A stretch of 64,000 nucleotides of DNA from AP-15 sp963738185 (GCA_963738185.1 CAVTVA010000003.1:2914001-2978000); one strand, 5' to 3'. Counted from the stretch's first letter, positions 54,140 to 62,958 are shown. Notes: generated from the letters alone by a model not told the origin. A program made the numbers and translations.

Positions 54140-55252
54140 ATGAATGTGGATGAGGTCGAATGTGTGGTGGTCGGCGCCGGGGTGATCGGTCTTGCCGCAG
54201 CGCGGGCCCTGGCGCTCGCCGGCCGCGAGGTGCTGGTGCTCGAGCGCGCCGCGACGATCGGGTTTGAGACCTCCTCGCGCAACAGCGAGGTGATCCACAG
54301 CGGCATCTACTACCCGAAGGACAGCCTGAAGGCGACAAGCTGTGTCGCCGGCCGCCAGCGGCTCTACGCCTATTGCCGCGAGCACGGTGTGGCCCATGCC
54401 CGGCTCGGCAAGCTGATCGTCGCCGTGCATCAAGGCGAGGTCCCGGCGCTGGAAAAGATCGCCGCCGCGGCGCGCGCCAACGGCGTCGATGATGTCGAAT
54501 GGCTTAGCGCCGAGCGCGCGCAACGGCTCGAGCCGGCGCTCCACTGTGTCGCGGCGCTGCTGTCGCCCTCGACCGGCATCATCGACAGCCACGCGCTGAT
54601 GCTGGCGTATCAGGGCGAAGCCGAGGCCGCCGGCGCCGCGATCGTGCTGCGCACCCCGGTCCTTTCCGGCACGGTGCTGGCCGACCGGTTCGAGTTGGCG
54701 ATCGGCGGCGACGAGCCGAGCGCGATCTGCTGCAGGTTTCTGGTCAATGCCGCCGGGCTGCACGCGCCGGCGCTCGCCCGCGCGATCGACGGGGTCCCGC
54801 CCGAGACGATCCCGCCGGCCTATTTCTGCCGCGGCGTCTATTTCACCCTTGCCGGGCGCTCGCCGTTTCGCCGGCTCGTCTATCCGGTGCCGCCGGCTGG
54901 CGGGCTCGGCGTGCACATCACCCTCGACCTCGCCGGACAGGCGCGCTTCGGCCCCGATGTCGAATGGATTTCGGCGATCGACTACAGCGTTGATCCGACG
55001 CGCGGCGATGCGTTTTATGCCGCGGTGCGCAGCTATTGGCCGGGCCTGCGCGACGGCGCGTTGCAGCCGGGTTATGCCGGGATTCGCCCGAAGATCAGCG
55101 GACCGGACGAGCCTGCCGCCGATTTTGTCGTGCAGGGCCCGCAAAGCCACTGTGTGCCGCGGCTCGTCAATCTCTACGGCATCGAATCGCCGGGGCTGAC
55201 CGCCTCGCTGCCGCTCGCCGACCAAGTCGTGAGGCAGCTGACCTCGGGCTAG
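54140..55252 (+). CDS. L-2-hydroxyglutarate oxidase-like FAD oxidoreductase
   Basis: A 370-residue flavoprotein of the DAO/LhgO family. The FAD-binding GxGxxG motif is VVVGAGVIGLAAARALALAG near residue 10, followed by ERAATIGFETSSRNSEVIHSG and IYYPKDSLKATSCVAGRQRL, which are hallmarks of L-2-hydroxyglutarate oxidase relatives (the enzyme returns stray L-2-hydroxyglutarate to 2-oxoglutarate). It ends VNLYGIESPGLTASLPLADQ, also typical. The exact substrate is not proven. ATG 54140 follows GGAG directly. Its stop overlaps the small gene on the other strand by four bases. Confidence 0.9.
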   Translation: MNVDEVECVVVGAGVIGLAAARALALAGREVLVLERAATIGFETSSRNSEVIHSGIYYPKDSLKATSCVAGRQRLYAYCREHGVAHARLGKLIVAVHQGEVPALEKIAAAARANGVDDVEWLSAERAQRLEPALHCVAALLSPSTGIIDSHALMLAYQGEAEAAGAAIVLRTPVLSGTVLADRFELAIGGDEPSAICCRFLVNAAGLHAPALARAIDGVPPETIPPAYFCRGVYFTLAGRSPFRRLVYPVPPAGGLGVHITLDLAGQARFGPDVEWISAIDYSVDPTRGDAFYAAVRSYWPGLRDGALQPGYAGIRPKISGPDEPAADFVVQGPQSHCVPRLVNLYGIESPGLTASLPLADQVVRQLTSG

Positions 55253-55446
55253 CGCGATGGCCCCCGGCCATTGCCGCCGAGCCACAAGACCAGCGGCCAA
55301 GCCAGCACTGCCGGCAGGCTGTCGTGGAACACTCGAATTTGAGCGTGCCAATCGAAATCGTGGAGGCCGGCCGGCGAGCGCGGGTGCGCGAACAGGACGG
55401 CGCCGATCGCGACGTAGATCATCGCCACAATGACAAGGGTGACCAT
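55249..55446 (-). CDS. Small membrane protein
   Basis: A 65-residue protein with two hydrophobic segments, VTLVIVAMIYVAIGAVLFA (about 2-20) and PAVLAWPLVLWLGG (about 45-58), separated by a polar DFDWHAQIRVFHDSL loop. The pattern looks like a real small inner-membrane protein rather than a shadow frame. No family or partner is recognised. It is convergent with the oxidoreductase gene and overlaps its stop. Confidence 0.55.
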   Translation of the reverse strand: MVTLVIVAMIYVAIGAVLFAHPRSPAGLHDFDWHAQIRVFHDSLPAVLAWPLVLWLGGNGRGPSR

Positions 55447-55658
55447 CCGCTGCCCGCCCTGAGCACGAATTTCGGGCGACGCGGGACGCCGCCCTGAGCC
55501 GAAAAGGCCCTAAATTTGCCCCGAGTATCGGCTAGATCCCAAACGGCCCCTATGGCCGATCCGGCCCCGCGACAGGGTGTCGCGGACCCCAATCGCCAAC
55601 CGGCCGGATATCGGATAAGACGAGCAAAGGCCGGCAGATGTCGGGCGGAGGTGGTGCC

Positions 55659-56777
55659 ATGCTGATCGGTGTCCCCAAAGAGGTGAAGACGCACGAATAC
55701 CGCGTCGGCCTGGTTCCCGGCAGCGTGCGCGAGCTCGCCCATCACGGGCATCGGGTGGTGGTTGAAACCGGGGCCGGGGCCGGGATCGGCTTTGACGACC
55801 GGGCCTATGAGGCGGCCGGCGCCGATATCCTCGCCAATGCCGCCGCGGTGTTCGCCGCCGCCGAGCTGATCGTCAAAGTCAAGGAGCCGCAACCGCAGGA
55901 GGTGGCGCTGCTGCGCCGCAGCCAGATCCTGTTCACCTATCTGCACCTCGCCGCCGACCGGGCGCAGACCGAGGGGCTGATCGGCTCGGGCGCCGTGGCG
56001 ATCGCCTACGAGACCGTCACCGACCCACATGGGGGTCTACCGCTATTGGCGCCGATGAGCGAGGTCGCCGGGCGGATGTCGGTGCAGGTCGGCGCGCATT
56101 GCCTCGAAAAAGAGCAAGGCGGCATCGGCGTGCTGCTCGGCGGGGTTCCCGGCGTGCCGGCGGCCAAGGTGGTGATCCTCGGCGGCGGCGTCGCCGGCAC
56201 CAATGCGGCGCGCATGGCGATGGGGATGGAAGCCTAGGTCACGGTCATCGACCGCTCGCTGCCGCGGCTTTACCAGCTCGATCTGCAGTTCGGGGCCCAG
56301 CTGCACACGCTCTATTCGACGATGGAAAACATCGAGCGCGAGGTTGCCGCGGCCGATCTGGTGATTGGCGCGGTGCTGATTCCAGGGGCCGCGGCGCCCA
56401 GACTGGTCAGCCGCGAGTTGATCCGGGCGATGCGGCCGGGCACGGTGGTGGTCGATATCTCGATCGATCAGGGCGGCTGCTTTGAAACCAGCCGGCCGAC
56501 CACCCACGCCGACCCGACCTACATCGAGGAAGGGGTGGTGCATTACTGTGTGACCAACATGCCGGGGGCGGTGGCGCGCACCTCGACCGTCGCCCTCAAC
56601 AACGCGACCCTGCCTTTTGTCCTGGCGATCGCCGACCACGGCTGGCGGGATGCCCTCGGCGACGACCCGCATCTGCGCCACGGGCTCAACATCTGCCGCG
56701 GGCGGGTCACCCATCCGGCAGTGGCGCGCGCGCTCGGCCTGCCCGCGACGCCGCCCGAAGCGGCCCTGGCGGATTAA
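55659..56777 (+). pseudogene. ald: Alanine dehydrogenase, interrupted by an in-frame TAG
   Basis: NAD-dependent alanine dehydrogenase (alanine to pyruvate and ammonia). It begins MLIGVPKEVKTHEYRVGLVP with GGAGGT seven bases before ATG 55659, and has VKVKEPQPQE, HLAADRAQTEGL, GGVPGVPAAKVVILGGGVAG (dinucleotide site) and, after the break, VVVDISIDQGGCFETSRPTT and YCVTNMPGAVARTSTVALNN. A TAG at 56235-56237 falls in GMEA-stop-VTVIDRS, where family members have Glu or Gln; a single base change (for example GAG to TAG) explains it. Unlike the other lesions here it is a substitution. Length without the stop would be 372 residues, the normal size. Confidence 0.9.
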
Positions 56778-56836
56778 CCTGAGCCATCGCGCCAGATGCG
56801 ATTGCGTTCGCGCGCTTGACGTGCGCACGATGGCTG

Positions 56837-57196
56837 ATGAAAGCGCTCCGCGTCCTCGTCATAGAAGACGACGCCTTGATCGGCATGCTGCTTGCGGAGC
56901 TGCTCGCGGGGATGGGTCACGACGTCTGCGCAATCGCACCCACTGAGGCTCACGCGATAGCTGCCGCCAGCCAGCACCGACCCGACCTGATGATCGTCGA
57001 TGCTCGCTTGGGCCGGGGAAGCGGTGTGGCCGCCGTCGAGGAAATCCTCCGCGCCGGACCTCTCGCGCATGTATTCGTGAGCGGAGACCCGGCAAGGGTT
57101 CGAACGCTGAGGCCCGGCGCAGTGGTGATCGGAAAGCCCTTTCGTCAAGCCGAACTCGCCAAAGCCATCGACGCCGCGCTCGCCGCTGCCGGCTGA
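56837..57196 (+). CDS. Single-domain response regulator
   Basis: A 119-residue receiver-only protein: acidic pocket Glu10-Asp11-Asp12 (VLVIEDDALIG), phosphoacceptor Asp55 (LMIVDARLGRGSG), Ser82 (VFVSGDP) and Lys100 (VIGKPFR). No output domain follows, as in CheY-like or phosphorelay regulators. It is convergent with a HisKA_2-type kinase gene, the stops four bases apart, which suggests that the two form a signalling pair. ATG 56837 is preferred over the earlier in-frame start at 56816. Confidence 0.88.
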   Translation: MKALRVLVIEDDALIGMLLAELLAGMGHDVCAIAPTEAHAIAAASQHRPDLMIVDARLGRGSGVAAVEEILRAGPLAHVFVSGDPARVRTLRPGAVVIGKPFRQAELAKAIDAALAAAG

Positions 57197-57200
57197 GAGG

Positions 57201-58224
57201 TCACGCGGCTCGGGGAACGGTCACTACAACAGTCGTGCCGGGCGATGCTGCGGAGGTTGTGACCCGGCCGCCAAGCTGGCGGGTCAGCGCTTCGACAATG
57301 CTGGTGCCGAGACCGATTCTCACGGGCGCCTCAGCCAAGTCTCGGCTGATCCCTACTCCATCATCCGAGACGGAGAGACGCCAGGCGCTCGCGCTCGAAC
57401 TCGAAGCCCACGACGATCGCGCCCTCGACGCCGCTCGGAAAGGCGTGCTTCAGCGCGTTGATCACCAGCTCGGTGGCGATCAGGCCCATGCTCACAGCCT
57501 GCTCGGATGTCGTTGCGCCGTCACCGGCCTCCACCCTGAGAGAGACCGGCTGACCGTCGAGGATCATCGATGCGCCCAGGCTCTCGCACAGCCTCGTCAG
57601 GTATGTCCGCGCCTCGATCTGCGCTCCGAACGGCGACGGGTGCAACTGTTCCTGCACGGTCGCGATCGCCAGAACCCGCTCATGCGCCTCCTGAAGGTGC
57701 CGGCGGGTTTCCTCCGACTGCACCGTTTGCGCCTTCAGCAGCAGGATACTGGCAATAATGTGGAGGCTGTTGTTGATGCGATGATGCATCTCTGCGAGCA
57801 GCAGCTCCTTCTGCCGCAGCAGCTCGTCCTTCTCGCGTTCCAGCGCCCGCCGGTCCGTGACATCCTGGATCGCCAGCAGCAGGCTTGTGCTGTTGTTGCC
57901 CTCGTAGAACACCTTTCGAGCATTCAGCAGCATCGCCCGCCGACCGATCGTCGGAAAGTCGTGCTCGACCTCGTACTCCTCGATCGTGGTATGGCGCGGG
58001 ATGATTTCCTCGAGGAGCTGGCGCAAGGCCGGGATGTTCCATTGGCCGTTGCCCAGCTCGTAAAGCGGATGCCCCTCGGTATCCTGCCGGGTCGCACCGA
58101 AAGTCAGATAGAACGACCGGCTCGCGGCAACGACGCGCAAATTACCGTCCAGCACGACAAGCGGCTCGCGGACGGTGTCCACGATTGCCTCGTCCAAAGT
58201 GCGGCGGTGGTCGGCGCCGGTCAT
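57201..58224 (-). pseudogene. PAS-domain HisKA_2-type sensor histidine kinase, one extra base
   Basis: A cytosolic kinase of about 340 residues with an N-terminal PAS domain (VDTVREPLVVLDGNLRVVAA through LLLAIQDVTDRRALE, residues about 16-140), a HisKA_2 dimer/phosphoacceptor segment LLAEMHHRINNSLHIIASIL (about 150-170), and an ATPase domain with MGLIATELVINALKHAFP and, after the break, SVSDDGVGISRDL and GLGTSIVEALTRQLGG. One surplus C near 57387 shifts the frame before the G1 box, which would remove ATP hydrolysis. AGGGGA precedes ATG 58224. Restoring the base gives a stop at 57201. Confidence 0.85.
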
Positions 58225-58348
58225 ACAAAATTTCCCCTGCCCGATCCCATGAGGATACAGCCGCTGGCGTTTGCTGCAAAGTGCAGCGCCGCGTTGCGCC
58301 ATCGCAGCGCCGCCTTTGAGAAGCTGCCGGCTTCAGCTGAGGTATCGG

Positions 58349-59221
58349 CTACAGCATCGGGCGGCCGCCGGTGACCGGGATCATCGCCCCAGACATGTAG
58401 CTGCCATCGTCGCACGCCAGCAGCACATAGGCGGGCGCCAGCTCGGCCGGCTGCCCCGGGCGGCCGAGCGGCGTGTTCTCGCCAAAATGCTCGACCTTGT
58501 CGGGCGCCATCGTCGACGGGATCAGCGGGGTCCAGATCGGGCCTGGTGCTACGCAGTTCACCCGAATTCCCTTTTCGGCCAGCAGCTGGGCCAAACCTGC
58601 GGTGAAATTGGCGATGGCGCCCTTGGTGGTCGCATAGGCGAGCAGCCCCGGCGACGGCGATTTGCTGTTGATGGAAGCCGTGTTGACGATCGCGCTGCCC
58701 GGCTTCATGTGCGCGACCGCAGCTTTCGACAAGTAAAACATGCTGTAGATGTTGGTGCGGAAGGTGTGGTCCCACTCCTCGTCGCTGATCTCCTCGAGGC
58801 TCGCATGCGTCATCTGAAAGGCCGCATTGTTGACCAGGATGTCGAGCTTGCCAAAATCCGTGACCGCGCGCTCGACGAGCTTGCGGCAATGCGCGGGATC
58901 CTTGACGTCGCCGGCAACCAGGATGGCGCGGCGCCCGGCTTCCTCGACCCAGCGGGCGGTCTCCTTAGCGTCGTCATGCTCCTTCAAATACGCTATCAGC
59001 ACGTCGGCGCCTTCGCGCGCAAAGGCGATCGCGACTGCTCGCCCGATCCCGGAATCGGCGCCGGTGATCAGCGCGGCGCGGCCGGCGAGCTTGCCGCAGC
59101 CCCGATAAGAGTGCTCGCCATGGTCCGGGTTGGGATTGAGGTCTTCGGTATGACCCGGCGGCCGTTGCTGCTGGCGGGGGAGCGGGGGTTTTACCCCCGC
59201 GGTTTTCGGATCTGTCATCAT
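58349..59221 (-). CDS. Short-chain dehydrogenase/reductase, YghA-like
   Basis: A 290-residue NAD(P)-dependent oxidoreductase of the classical SDR family with a long polar N-terminus (MTDPKTAGVKPPLPRQQQRP). It has the Rossmann motif LITGADSGIGRAVAIAFA, VNNAAFQ, catalytic Ser in NTASINSKSP and the YxxxK pair in LLAYATTKGAI, then VNCVAPGPIWTPLIPS. Such YghA-like enzymes are common in stress-induced gene sets. An EcfG-type promoter (59259-59284) is placed suitably upstream. The substrate is unknown. Confidence 0.92.
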   Translation of the reverse strand: MMTDPKTAGVKPPLPRQQQRPPGHTEDLNPNPDHGEHSYRGCGKLAGRAALITGADSGIGRAVAIAFAREGADVLIAYLKEHDDAKETARWVEEAGRRAILVAGDVKDPAHCRKLVERAVTDFGKLDILVNNAAFQMTHASLEEISDEEWDHTFRTNIYSMFYLSKAAVAHMKPGSAIVNTASINSKSPSPGLLAYATTKGAIANFTAGLAQLLAEKGIRVNCVAPGPIWTPLIPSTMAPDKVEHFGENTPLGRPGQPAELAPAYVLLACDDGSYMSGAMIPVTGGRPML

Positions 59222-59258
59222 CGCATTGACCTACAGCAAGAGAAAACGTGCGAGCAAA

Positions 59259-59284
59259 AACAGACCCTGATCTTTTGGAGTTCC
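59259..59284 (-). promoter_or_regulatory. EcfG-type promoter of the SDR gene
   Basis: On the minus strand GGAAC (59284-59280), an 18-base spacer and GTT (59261-59259) match the general stress promoter of alphaproteobacteria. Transcription would begin about 30 bases before the SDR start codon at 59221. The same pattern precedes the hemerythrin gene. Confidence 0.65.
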
Positions 59285-59296
59285 GCGCGTCGATGG

Positions 59297-59322
59297 CAAA
59301 AGCCCCGCTTGGCAGCGGGGCT
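59297..59322 (-). terminator. Intrinsic terminator
   Basis: AGCCCCGC and GCGGGGCT form a perfect eight-base stem around a six-base loop (59301-59322); on the minus strand it is followed by TTTTGCC. It would end transcripts from the hemerythrin gene before the SDR promoter. Confidence 0.65.
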
Positions 59323-59387
59323 CCGCACGCGCAATCTGAGGCCGATCTAGTTGAAGATCATATGTTCACATGATTTCTGTGTATTTC

Positions 59388-59521
59388 GTCATTGCGAGGA
59401 GCCCATAGAGCCTGCCCCAGGCACGCCCGCCCTGCGGGGCGTGCGGAGGGGGCGACGCGGCAATCTCGTGCAGCATTAGCGGCATACGAGACCAGATTGC
59501 TTCGCTCCGCTCGCAATGACG
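59388..59521. repeat. Interspersed palindromic repeat, type C/D, long form
   Basis: GTCATTGCGAGGAGC at 59388 and GCTTCGCTCCGCTCGCAATGAC at 59499-59520 are inverted ends, with a second inner palindrome ACGCCCGCCCTGCGGGGCGT near 59432. It is related to the shorter element at 46783-46859. Confidence 0.7.
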
Positions 59522-59564
59522 TTTTCCAGTTTTTGGCTCGGCACATTTGGTGCATCTTGCCGGC

Positions 59565-60107
59565 TCAGGCTTGCATTTCCGACATCAGCTCGGTTTTACG
59601 ATCGGCGAGCTCGCGGCCGACCGCATCGACGTCCATTTTGCTTTTTTCGAGCTCCGGGAACAGCTCTTCCTCTTCTTCCCTGATGTGGTGCTTTACCATT
59701 TCGCCGAGAACCCGAATTTTTGCGTCGTAGAGATTGTCGCCGACCTTCATTTCTTCGATTTCCGCGATCAGGTTTTTCACCGCGGCATGCTCGACAATGG
59801 CTTCGTCGATCAGGTCGTTGTCTTTTGTGGCCTCGCGGGCTTGCGGATAAAACACCTCTTCTTCGAGCCGCGAATGCACCTCGAGCGCCAGGCAGATCTT
59901 CTCCGCGAGCTCTCCTTTGCGCTTATCATCCTCCCGCAGCTCATCATACTCGTCAAACCACTCTTCGACCTGGCGATGATCCTGCTCCAACAGATCGAAT
60001 GCATTGACCGCGCCCTTATCGCTCTCTTTCCGACGATTTGCGGATTGCGAACGACTTGATTTCCTTTCAGCGGCCCGGCTCGCCTTGGTCTTCGCTTGTG
60101 TCGCCAT
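59565..60107 (-). CDS. Hemerythrin domain-containing protein
   Basis: A 180-residue protein. A basic Ala/Lys/Ser-rich tail (MATQAKTKASRAAERKSSRS) precedes a four-helix hemerythrin/HHE domain with iron-ligand candidates in FDLLEQDHRQVEEWFDEYDE, LALEVHSRLEEEVFYPQ, DEAIVEHAAVKNLI and EMVKHHIREEEEELFPEL. Such proteins bind a di-iron centre and sense or store oxygen or protect against oxidative stress; the basic tail could bind nucleic acid. ATG 60107 has AAGGA six bases upstream, and an EcfG-type promoter lies at 60152-60177. Confidence 0.9.
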   Translation of the reverse strand: MATQAKTKASRAAERKSSRSQSANRRKESDKGAVNAFDLLEQDHRQVEEWFDEYDELREDDKRKGELAEKICLALEVHSRLEEEVFYPQAREATKDNDLIDEAIVEHAAVKNLIAEIEEMKVGDNLYDAKIRVLGEMVKHHIREEEEELFPELEKSKMDVDAVGRELADRKTELMSEMQA

Positions 60108-60151
60108 GGGTGATCCTTTTAAGTTGAAGGCAATCAGCACTGCAATGCTCA

Positions 60152-60177
60152 AACCACGCGCGGGTGCGAGCGGTTCC
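60152..60177 (-). promoter_or_regulatory. EcfG-type promoter of the hemerythrin gene
   Basis: GGAAC (60177-60173 on the minus strand), an 18-base spacer and GTT (60154-60152) match the general stress consensus. The start codon lies about 40 bases further on, a suitable distance. Confidence 0.6.
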
Positions 60178-60263
60178 GGCCGGCGATCGGCGACGCGAAT
60201 GCCGGGTTAAGCGATTGGCCGGGTCTTGGCCGACTGCGCCGTCGGTCCCAAATCCCTTCCGTC

Positions 60264-60872
60264 ATGGGTTTTTATCGCAACCACGTCGTGCCGCGGCTGG
60301 TCGATTTGGCGATGCGCCACCAGGCCCTGCTCCCTTGCCGCGAACGCATCATCGGCGCTGCCGAAGGCCGGGTGCTCGAAATCGGGGTCGGGTCGGGGCT
60401 GAACCTGCCGCTTTACGGACCCGGCGCCCGCTCCGTGATCGCGGTCGAGCCGTCGCCAAAGCTGGTTCGCCTCGCCGCCCGTCGCATTCCGACCGCGCGG
60501 GCTCCGGTCGAGCTGATCGAAGGCTCGGCGGAGGCCTTGCCCCTGCCCGATGCGAGCGTCGACACCGTCGTCACCACCTGGACCTTGTGCTCGATCCCCG
60601 ACGTGGCGCGGGCGCTCGTCGAAGTGCGGCGCGTGCTTCGCCCGGGCGGCTCCCTACTTTTCATTGAGCACGGCCGCGCACCCGAACCGAGCATTATGCG
60701 CTGGCAAGACCGGCTCGATCCGCTGTGGAGCCGGATCGCCGGCGGCTGCCACCTCAACCGGCCGATCGACCGGCTCCTGCGCGAAGCCGGCTTCCACCTC
60801 GATCGGCTGCACAATTTCCGTCTGCCGGGGCCGCGCACCCACACCTTCATGTATGAGGGCCGGGCCGTTTGA
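60264..60872 (+). CDS. Class I SAM-dependent methyltransferase
   Basis: A 202-residue methyltransferase: EGRVLEIGVGSGLNLPLYG (motif I, about 34-52), VIAVEPSPKLVRLAARR, DTVVTTWTLCSIPDVARAL and RVLRPGGSLLFIEHGRAPEP. The LCSIPD and IEHGRAP blocks match the group that includes human METTL7/TMT1-like thiol methyltransferases, so a thiol or lipid acceptor is possible. No partner is adjacent. It is divergent from the hemerythrin gene. Confidence 0.88.
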   Translation: MGFYRNHVVPRLVDLAMRHQALLPCRERIIGAAEGRVLEIGVGSGLNLPLYGPGARSVIAVEPSPKLVRLAARRIPTARAPVELIEGSAEALPLPDASVDTVVTTWTLCSIPDVARALVEVRRVLRPGGSLLFIEHGRAPEPSIMRWQDRLDPLWSRIAGGCHLNRPIDRLLREAGFHLDRLHNFRLPGPRTHTFMYEGRAV

Positions 60873-60881
60873 GAACCGGCA

Positions 60882-61832
60882 TCACCGCTCGGCTTTGTCC
60901 GGAGGTGCTGCGCGGTCGCCGGCGGAGATTTCGACAGTCCCAAGCGCCTCGGCCAGGCGGTGTGTGGCGCTGCCCGGCCGCAGCGGCTTTGGCTGGCTCG
61001 GCGCGGGCGCCCAGCCGGTCAGGAACAGAACCTCGAAGCTCGCCGGAATGCGCCCGTCGGGGAGGCCGAACCGCTCGGCATAGAGCGTCGCGGCGCGGGC
61101 GAGCGTGCCGCGGCGCAACGACGAGCGCCGACGCGCCGACAGCGCGTTAGTCTCGCCCATCGCGCGCAAATCGCGCATCAGCGCCAATGCGTCGGGATAG
61201 GTGACGGTGATCTGGTCGGCGTCGGCCACCGGCATCGCGAAGCCGGCGCGCTGCAGCAGGCCCGCGGCATCGCCGAGATCGGCGGTCGGCGACACGCGCG
61301 GGCTGGCCCCGCCCTCCTCCTCCAGCTCGGCCTCGATCAGCACTGTCCGCAATTCGGAGAGGGTGGCGCCGCCGAACATCGCGGCAAGGAGCAGGCCGTC
61401 TGGGGCAAGCGCGCGGCGCAGCTGGATCAGAGCGCCGGGGAGATCGCCCGCCCAATGGAGCGCCAACGCGCTGACCGCCAGATCAAAGCTGCCATCGCCA
61501 AACGGCAGCAGCTCGGGGTCGGCCGCGACCCGCAGCGCCGGGGTGCGCGCCAGAAAGCCGAGCGCGGGCTCGGCCGCGACGACGCGCTCGATCCCCGGCC
61601 GAACGGCGAGCGCCCGCGACAATGCCCCATTATGCGAGCCCAGATCGAGCGCCCGGCGGAATTGCCGGTTGACCGCGTCGAGCCGGTCGACGAGCCGCGC
61701 AGCGATTTCGACATAGAGGAAATCGGCGGCGCCGATCCGGGCCGCGCGCTCGCGATGCAGCCGCCAGGCGCGGCGGTCGAACAGCGTGTTCGGCTCGGAG
61801 TGGTCGGGCGAAAGCCGGGTGCGGGGCGGCAT
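60882..61832 (-). CDS. NDUFAF5/BioC-like SAM-dependent methyltransferase
   Basis: A 316-residue protein resembling mitochondrial NDUFAF5, a complex I assembly factor, and BioC. It starts MPPRTRLSPDHSEPNTLFDR, then RALDLGSHNGALSRALA (motif I), FDLAVSALALHWAGDLPGAL and LAPDGLLLAAMFGGATLSEL, and ends in a low-complexity tail. The LHWAGDLPGAL and FGGATLSELR blocks are typical of the family in alphaproteobacteria. ATG 61832 is preferred because GGAGG lies six bases upstream; ATG 61844 is also in frame. It is divergent from comF. Confidence 0.88.
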   Translation of the reverse strand: MPPRTRLSPDHSEPNTLFDRRAWRLHRERAARIGAADFLYVEIAARLVDRLDAVNRQFRRALDLGSHNGALSRALAVRPGIERVVAAEPALGFLARTPALRVAADPELLPFGDGSFDLAVSALALHWAGDLPGALIQLRRALAPDGLLLAAMFGGATLSELRTVLIEAELEEEGGASPRVSPTADLGDAAGLLQRAGFAMPVADADQITVTYPDALALMRDLRAMGETNALSARRRSSLRRGTLARAATLYAERFGLPDGRIPASFEVLFLTGWAPAPSQPKPLRPGSATHRLAEALGTVEISAGDRAAPPDKAER

Positions 61833-61888
61833 CGGGGCCTCCATGCGGCGGCGGGTTGACGAGCCCGCTCGCAGGCTGATGATGGGTT

Positions 61889-62656
61889 GTGATCCAGGTG
61901 TCGGCAACCACCTCCGCCCGCGCATTCGGCCGATTGCAGCGCATCGGCCGCGCGCTCGTCGATGCCGTCCTGCCGCCGCGCTGTCTTCGCTGCGGCGAAA
62001 CCGTCGAAGATCCGGAAGTGCTGTGCGGTCGCTGCTGGGGCGGGATCACCTTTTTCGCCCCGCCCTGGTGCGCCGGCTGCGGTCTGCCGTTTGCGCATCC
62101 GATGGGCGAGGATGCGGTGTGCGCCGACTGCGCCCGCGGACGACGCTTTTGGGACCGGGCGCGGGCGGTGCTGCGCTACGACAAGAACAGCCGCAGCCTC
62201 GTCCTCGGGCTGAAATATGCCGACCATACCCATCTCGCGGGCGCATTCGGGCGCTGGATGCACCGCGCCGGCGGCGAGGTTCTCGGCGGCGCCGATCTCA
62301 TCCTTCCGGTGCCGTTGCATTGGACCCGCCTGGCTCGGCGCCGCTACAATCAGGCGGCGCTGTTGGCGCATGCGATCCGGTCCGCCGGCGGCCCGCCGGT
62401 TGCCGCCGACTGGCTGGTCCGCCATCGCCGCACACCCTCACAAGGCCACATGGGGCCGGGCGCGCGCGAGCGGAATGTGCGCGGCGCCATTGCGCTGCGC
62501 CCCGGCCGCGACCTCGCCGGAAAGCGCATCGTCCTGATCGACGACGTGATGACGACCGGAGCGACAGTCGACGAGTGCGCGCGCGTGCTCAAACGCGCCG
62601 GGGCCGCATCGGTCGGCGTGCTGACCCTGGCGCGCGCCTTGCGGACCGGGGCATAA
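61889..62656 (+). CDS. ComF family protein (phosphoribosyltransferase-like)
   Basis: A 255-residue ComF-like protein. The N-terminus has zinc-type cysteine pairs (RCLRCGETVED, LCGRCWGG, WCAGCGLPF, CADCARG), and the C-terminal PRTase domain shows ARRRYNQAALLAHAIR and the PRPP-binding motif RIVLIDDVMTTGATVDECAR. ComF proteins are linked to DNA uptake in some bacteria, but in many alphaproteobacteria the role is unknown. It is translated from GTG 61889, and the glutaredoxin gene follows 38 bases later. Confidence 0.9.
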   Translation: MIQVSATTSARAFGRLQRIGRALVDAVLPPRCLRCGETVEDPEVLCGRCWGGITFFAPPWCAGCGLPFAHPMGEDAVCADCARGRRFWDRARAVLRYDKNSRSLVLGLKYADHTHLAGAFGRWMHRAGGEVLGGADLILPVPLHWTRLARRRYNQAALLAHAIRSAGGPPVAADWLVRHRRTPSQGHMGPGARERNVRGAIALRPGRDLAGKRIVLIDDVMTTGATVDECARVLKRAGAASVGVLTLARALRTGA

Positions 62657-62694
62657 TCGGCGCGGCGAACGATGGCGCGGGAAGGACGGCGGCG

Positions 62695-62958
62695 ATGGCG
62701 GAGGTCGAGCTTTATACGACGATGTTCTGTCCCTATTGCAGCCGCGCCCGCGCCCTGCTGCAGCGCAAGGGTGTGGCCTTTGCCGAGATCGACGTCGGCG
62801 AACACCCCGAGCGACGCCCCGAGATGGTGCGGCGCGCCGGCGGCCACACCACGGTGCCGCAGATCTTCATCGACGGCGAGCATATCGGCGGCTGCGACGA
62901 GCTGGTCGCCCTCGACCGCGCCGGCCGGCTGGACCCCAAGCTCGGGATCGGCAAATGA
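62695..62958 (+). CDS. grxC: Glutaredoxin 3
   Basis: An 87-residue dithiol glutaredoxin. It has the CPYC active site (Cys12, Cys15) in YTTMFCPYCSRARALLQ, the cis-proline TVPQIFIDGEHIGGCDELVA, and reduces disulfides with glutathione. ATG 62695 follows a GGAAGG stretch. The stop overlaps the start of the nitrilase-family gene by four bases (ATGA), so they form one unit with comF; this order is common in alphaproteobacteria. Confidence 0.95.
   Translation: MAEVELYTTMFCPYCSRARALLQRKGVAFAEIDVGEHPERRPEMVRRAGGHTTVPQIFIDGEHIGGCDELVALDRAGRLDPKLGIGK

Larger units (their letters stand above)
59222..59564. other. Intergenic region with promoter, terminator and repeat
   Basis: The 343 bases hold the SDR promoter candidate, an intrinsic terminator for the hemerythrin message and a type D palindromic repeat, each listed separately. 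No reading frame here looks real. Confidence 0.7.

Noticed and set aside
59392..59730. 112-codon frame in the long palindromic repeat
   Set aside because: Encoded by the repeat and antisense to the hemerythrin gene.
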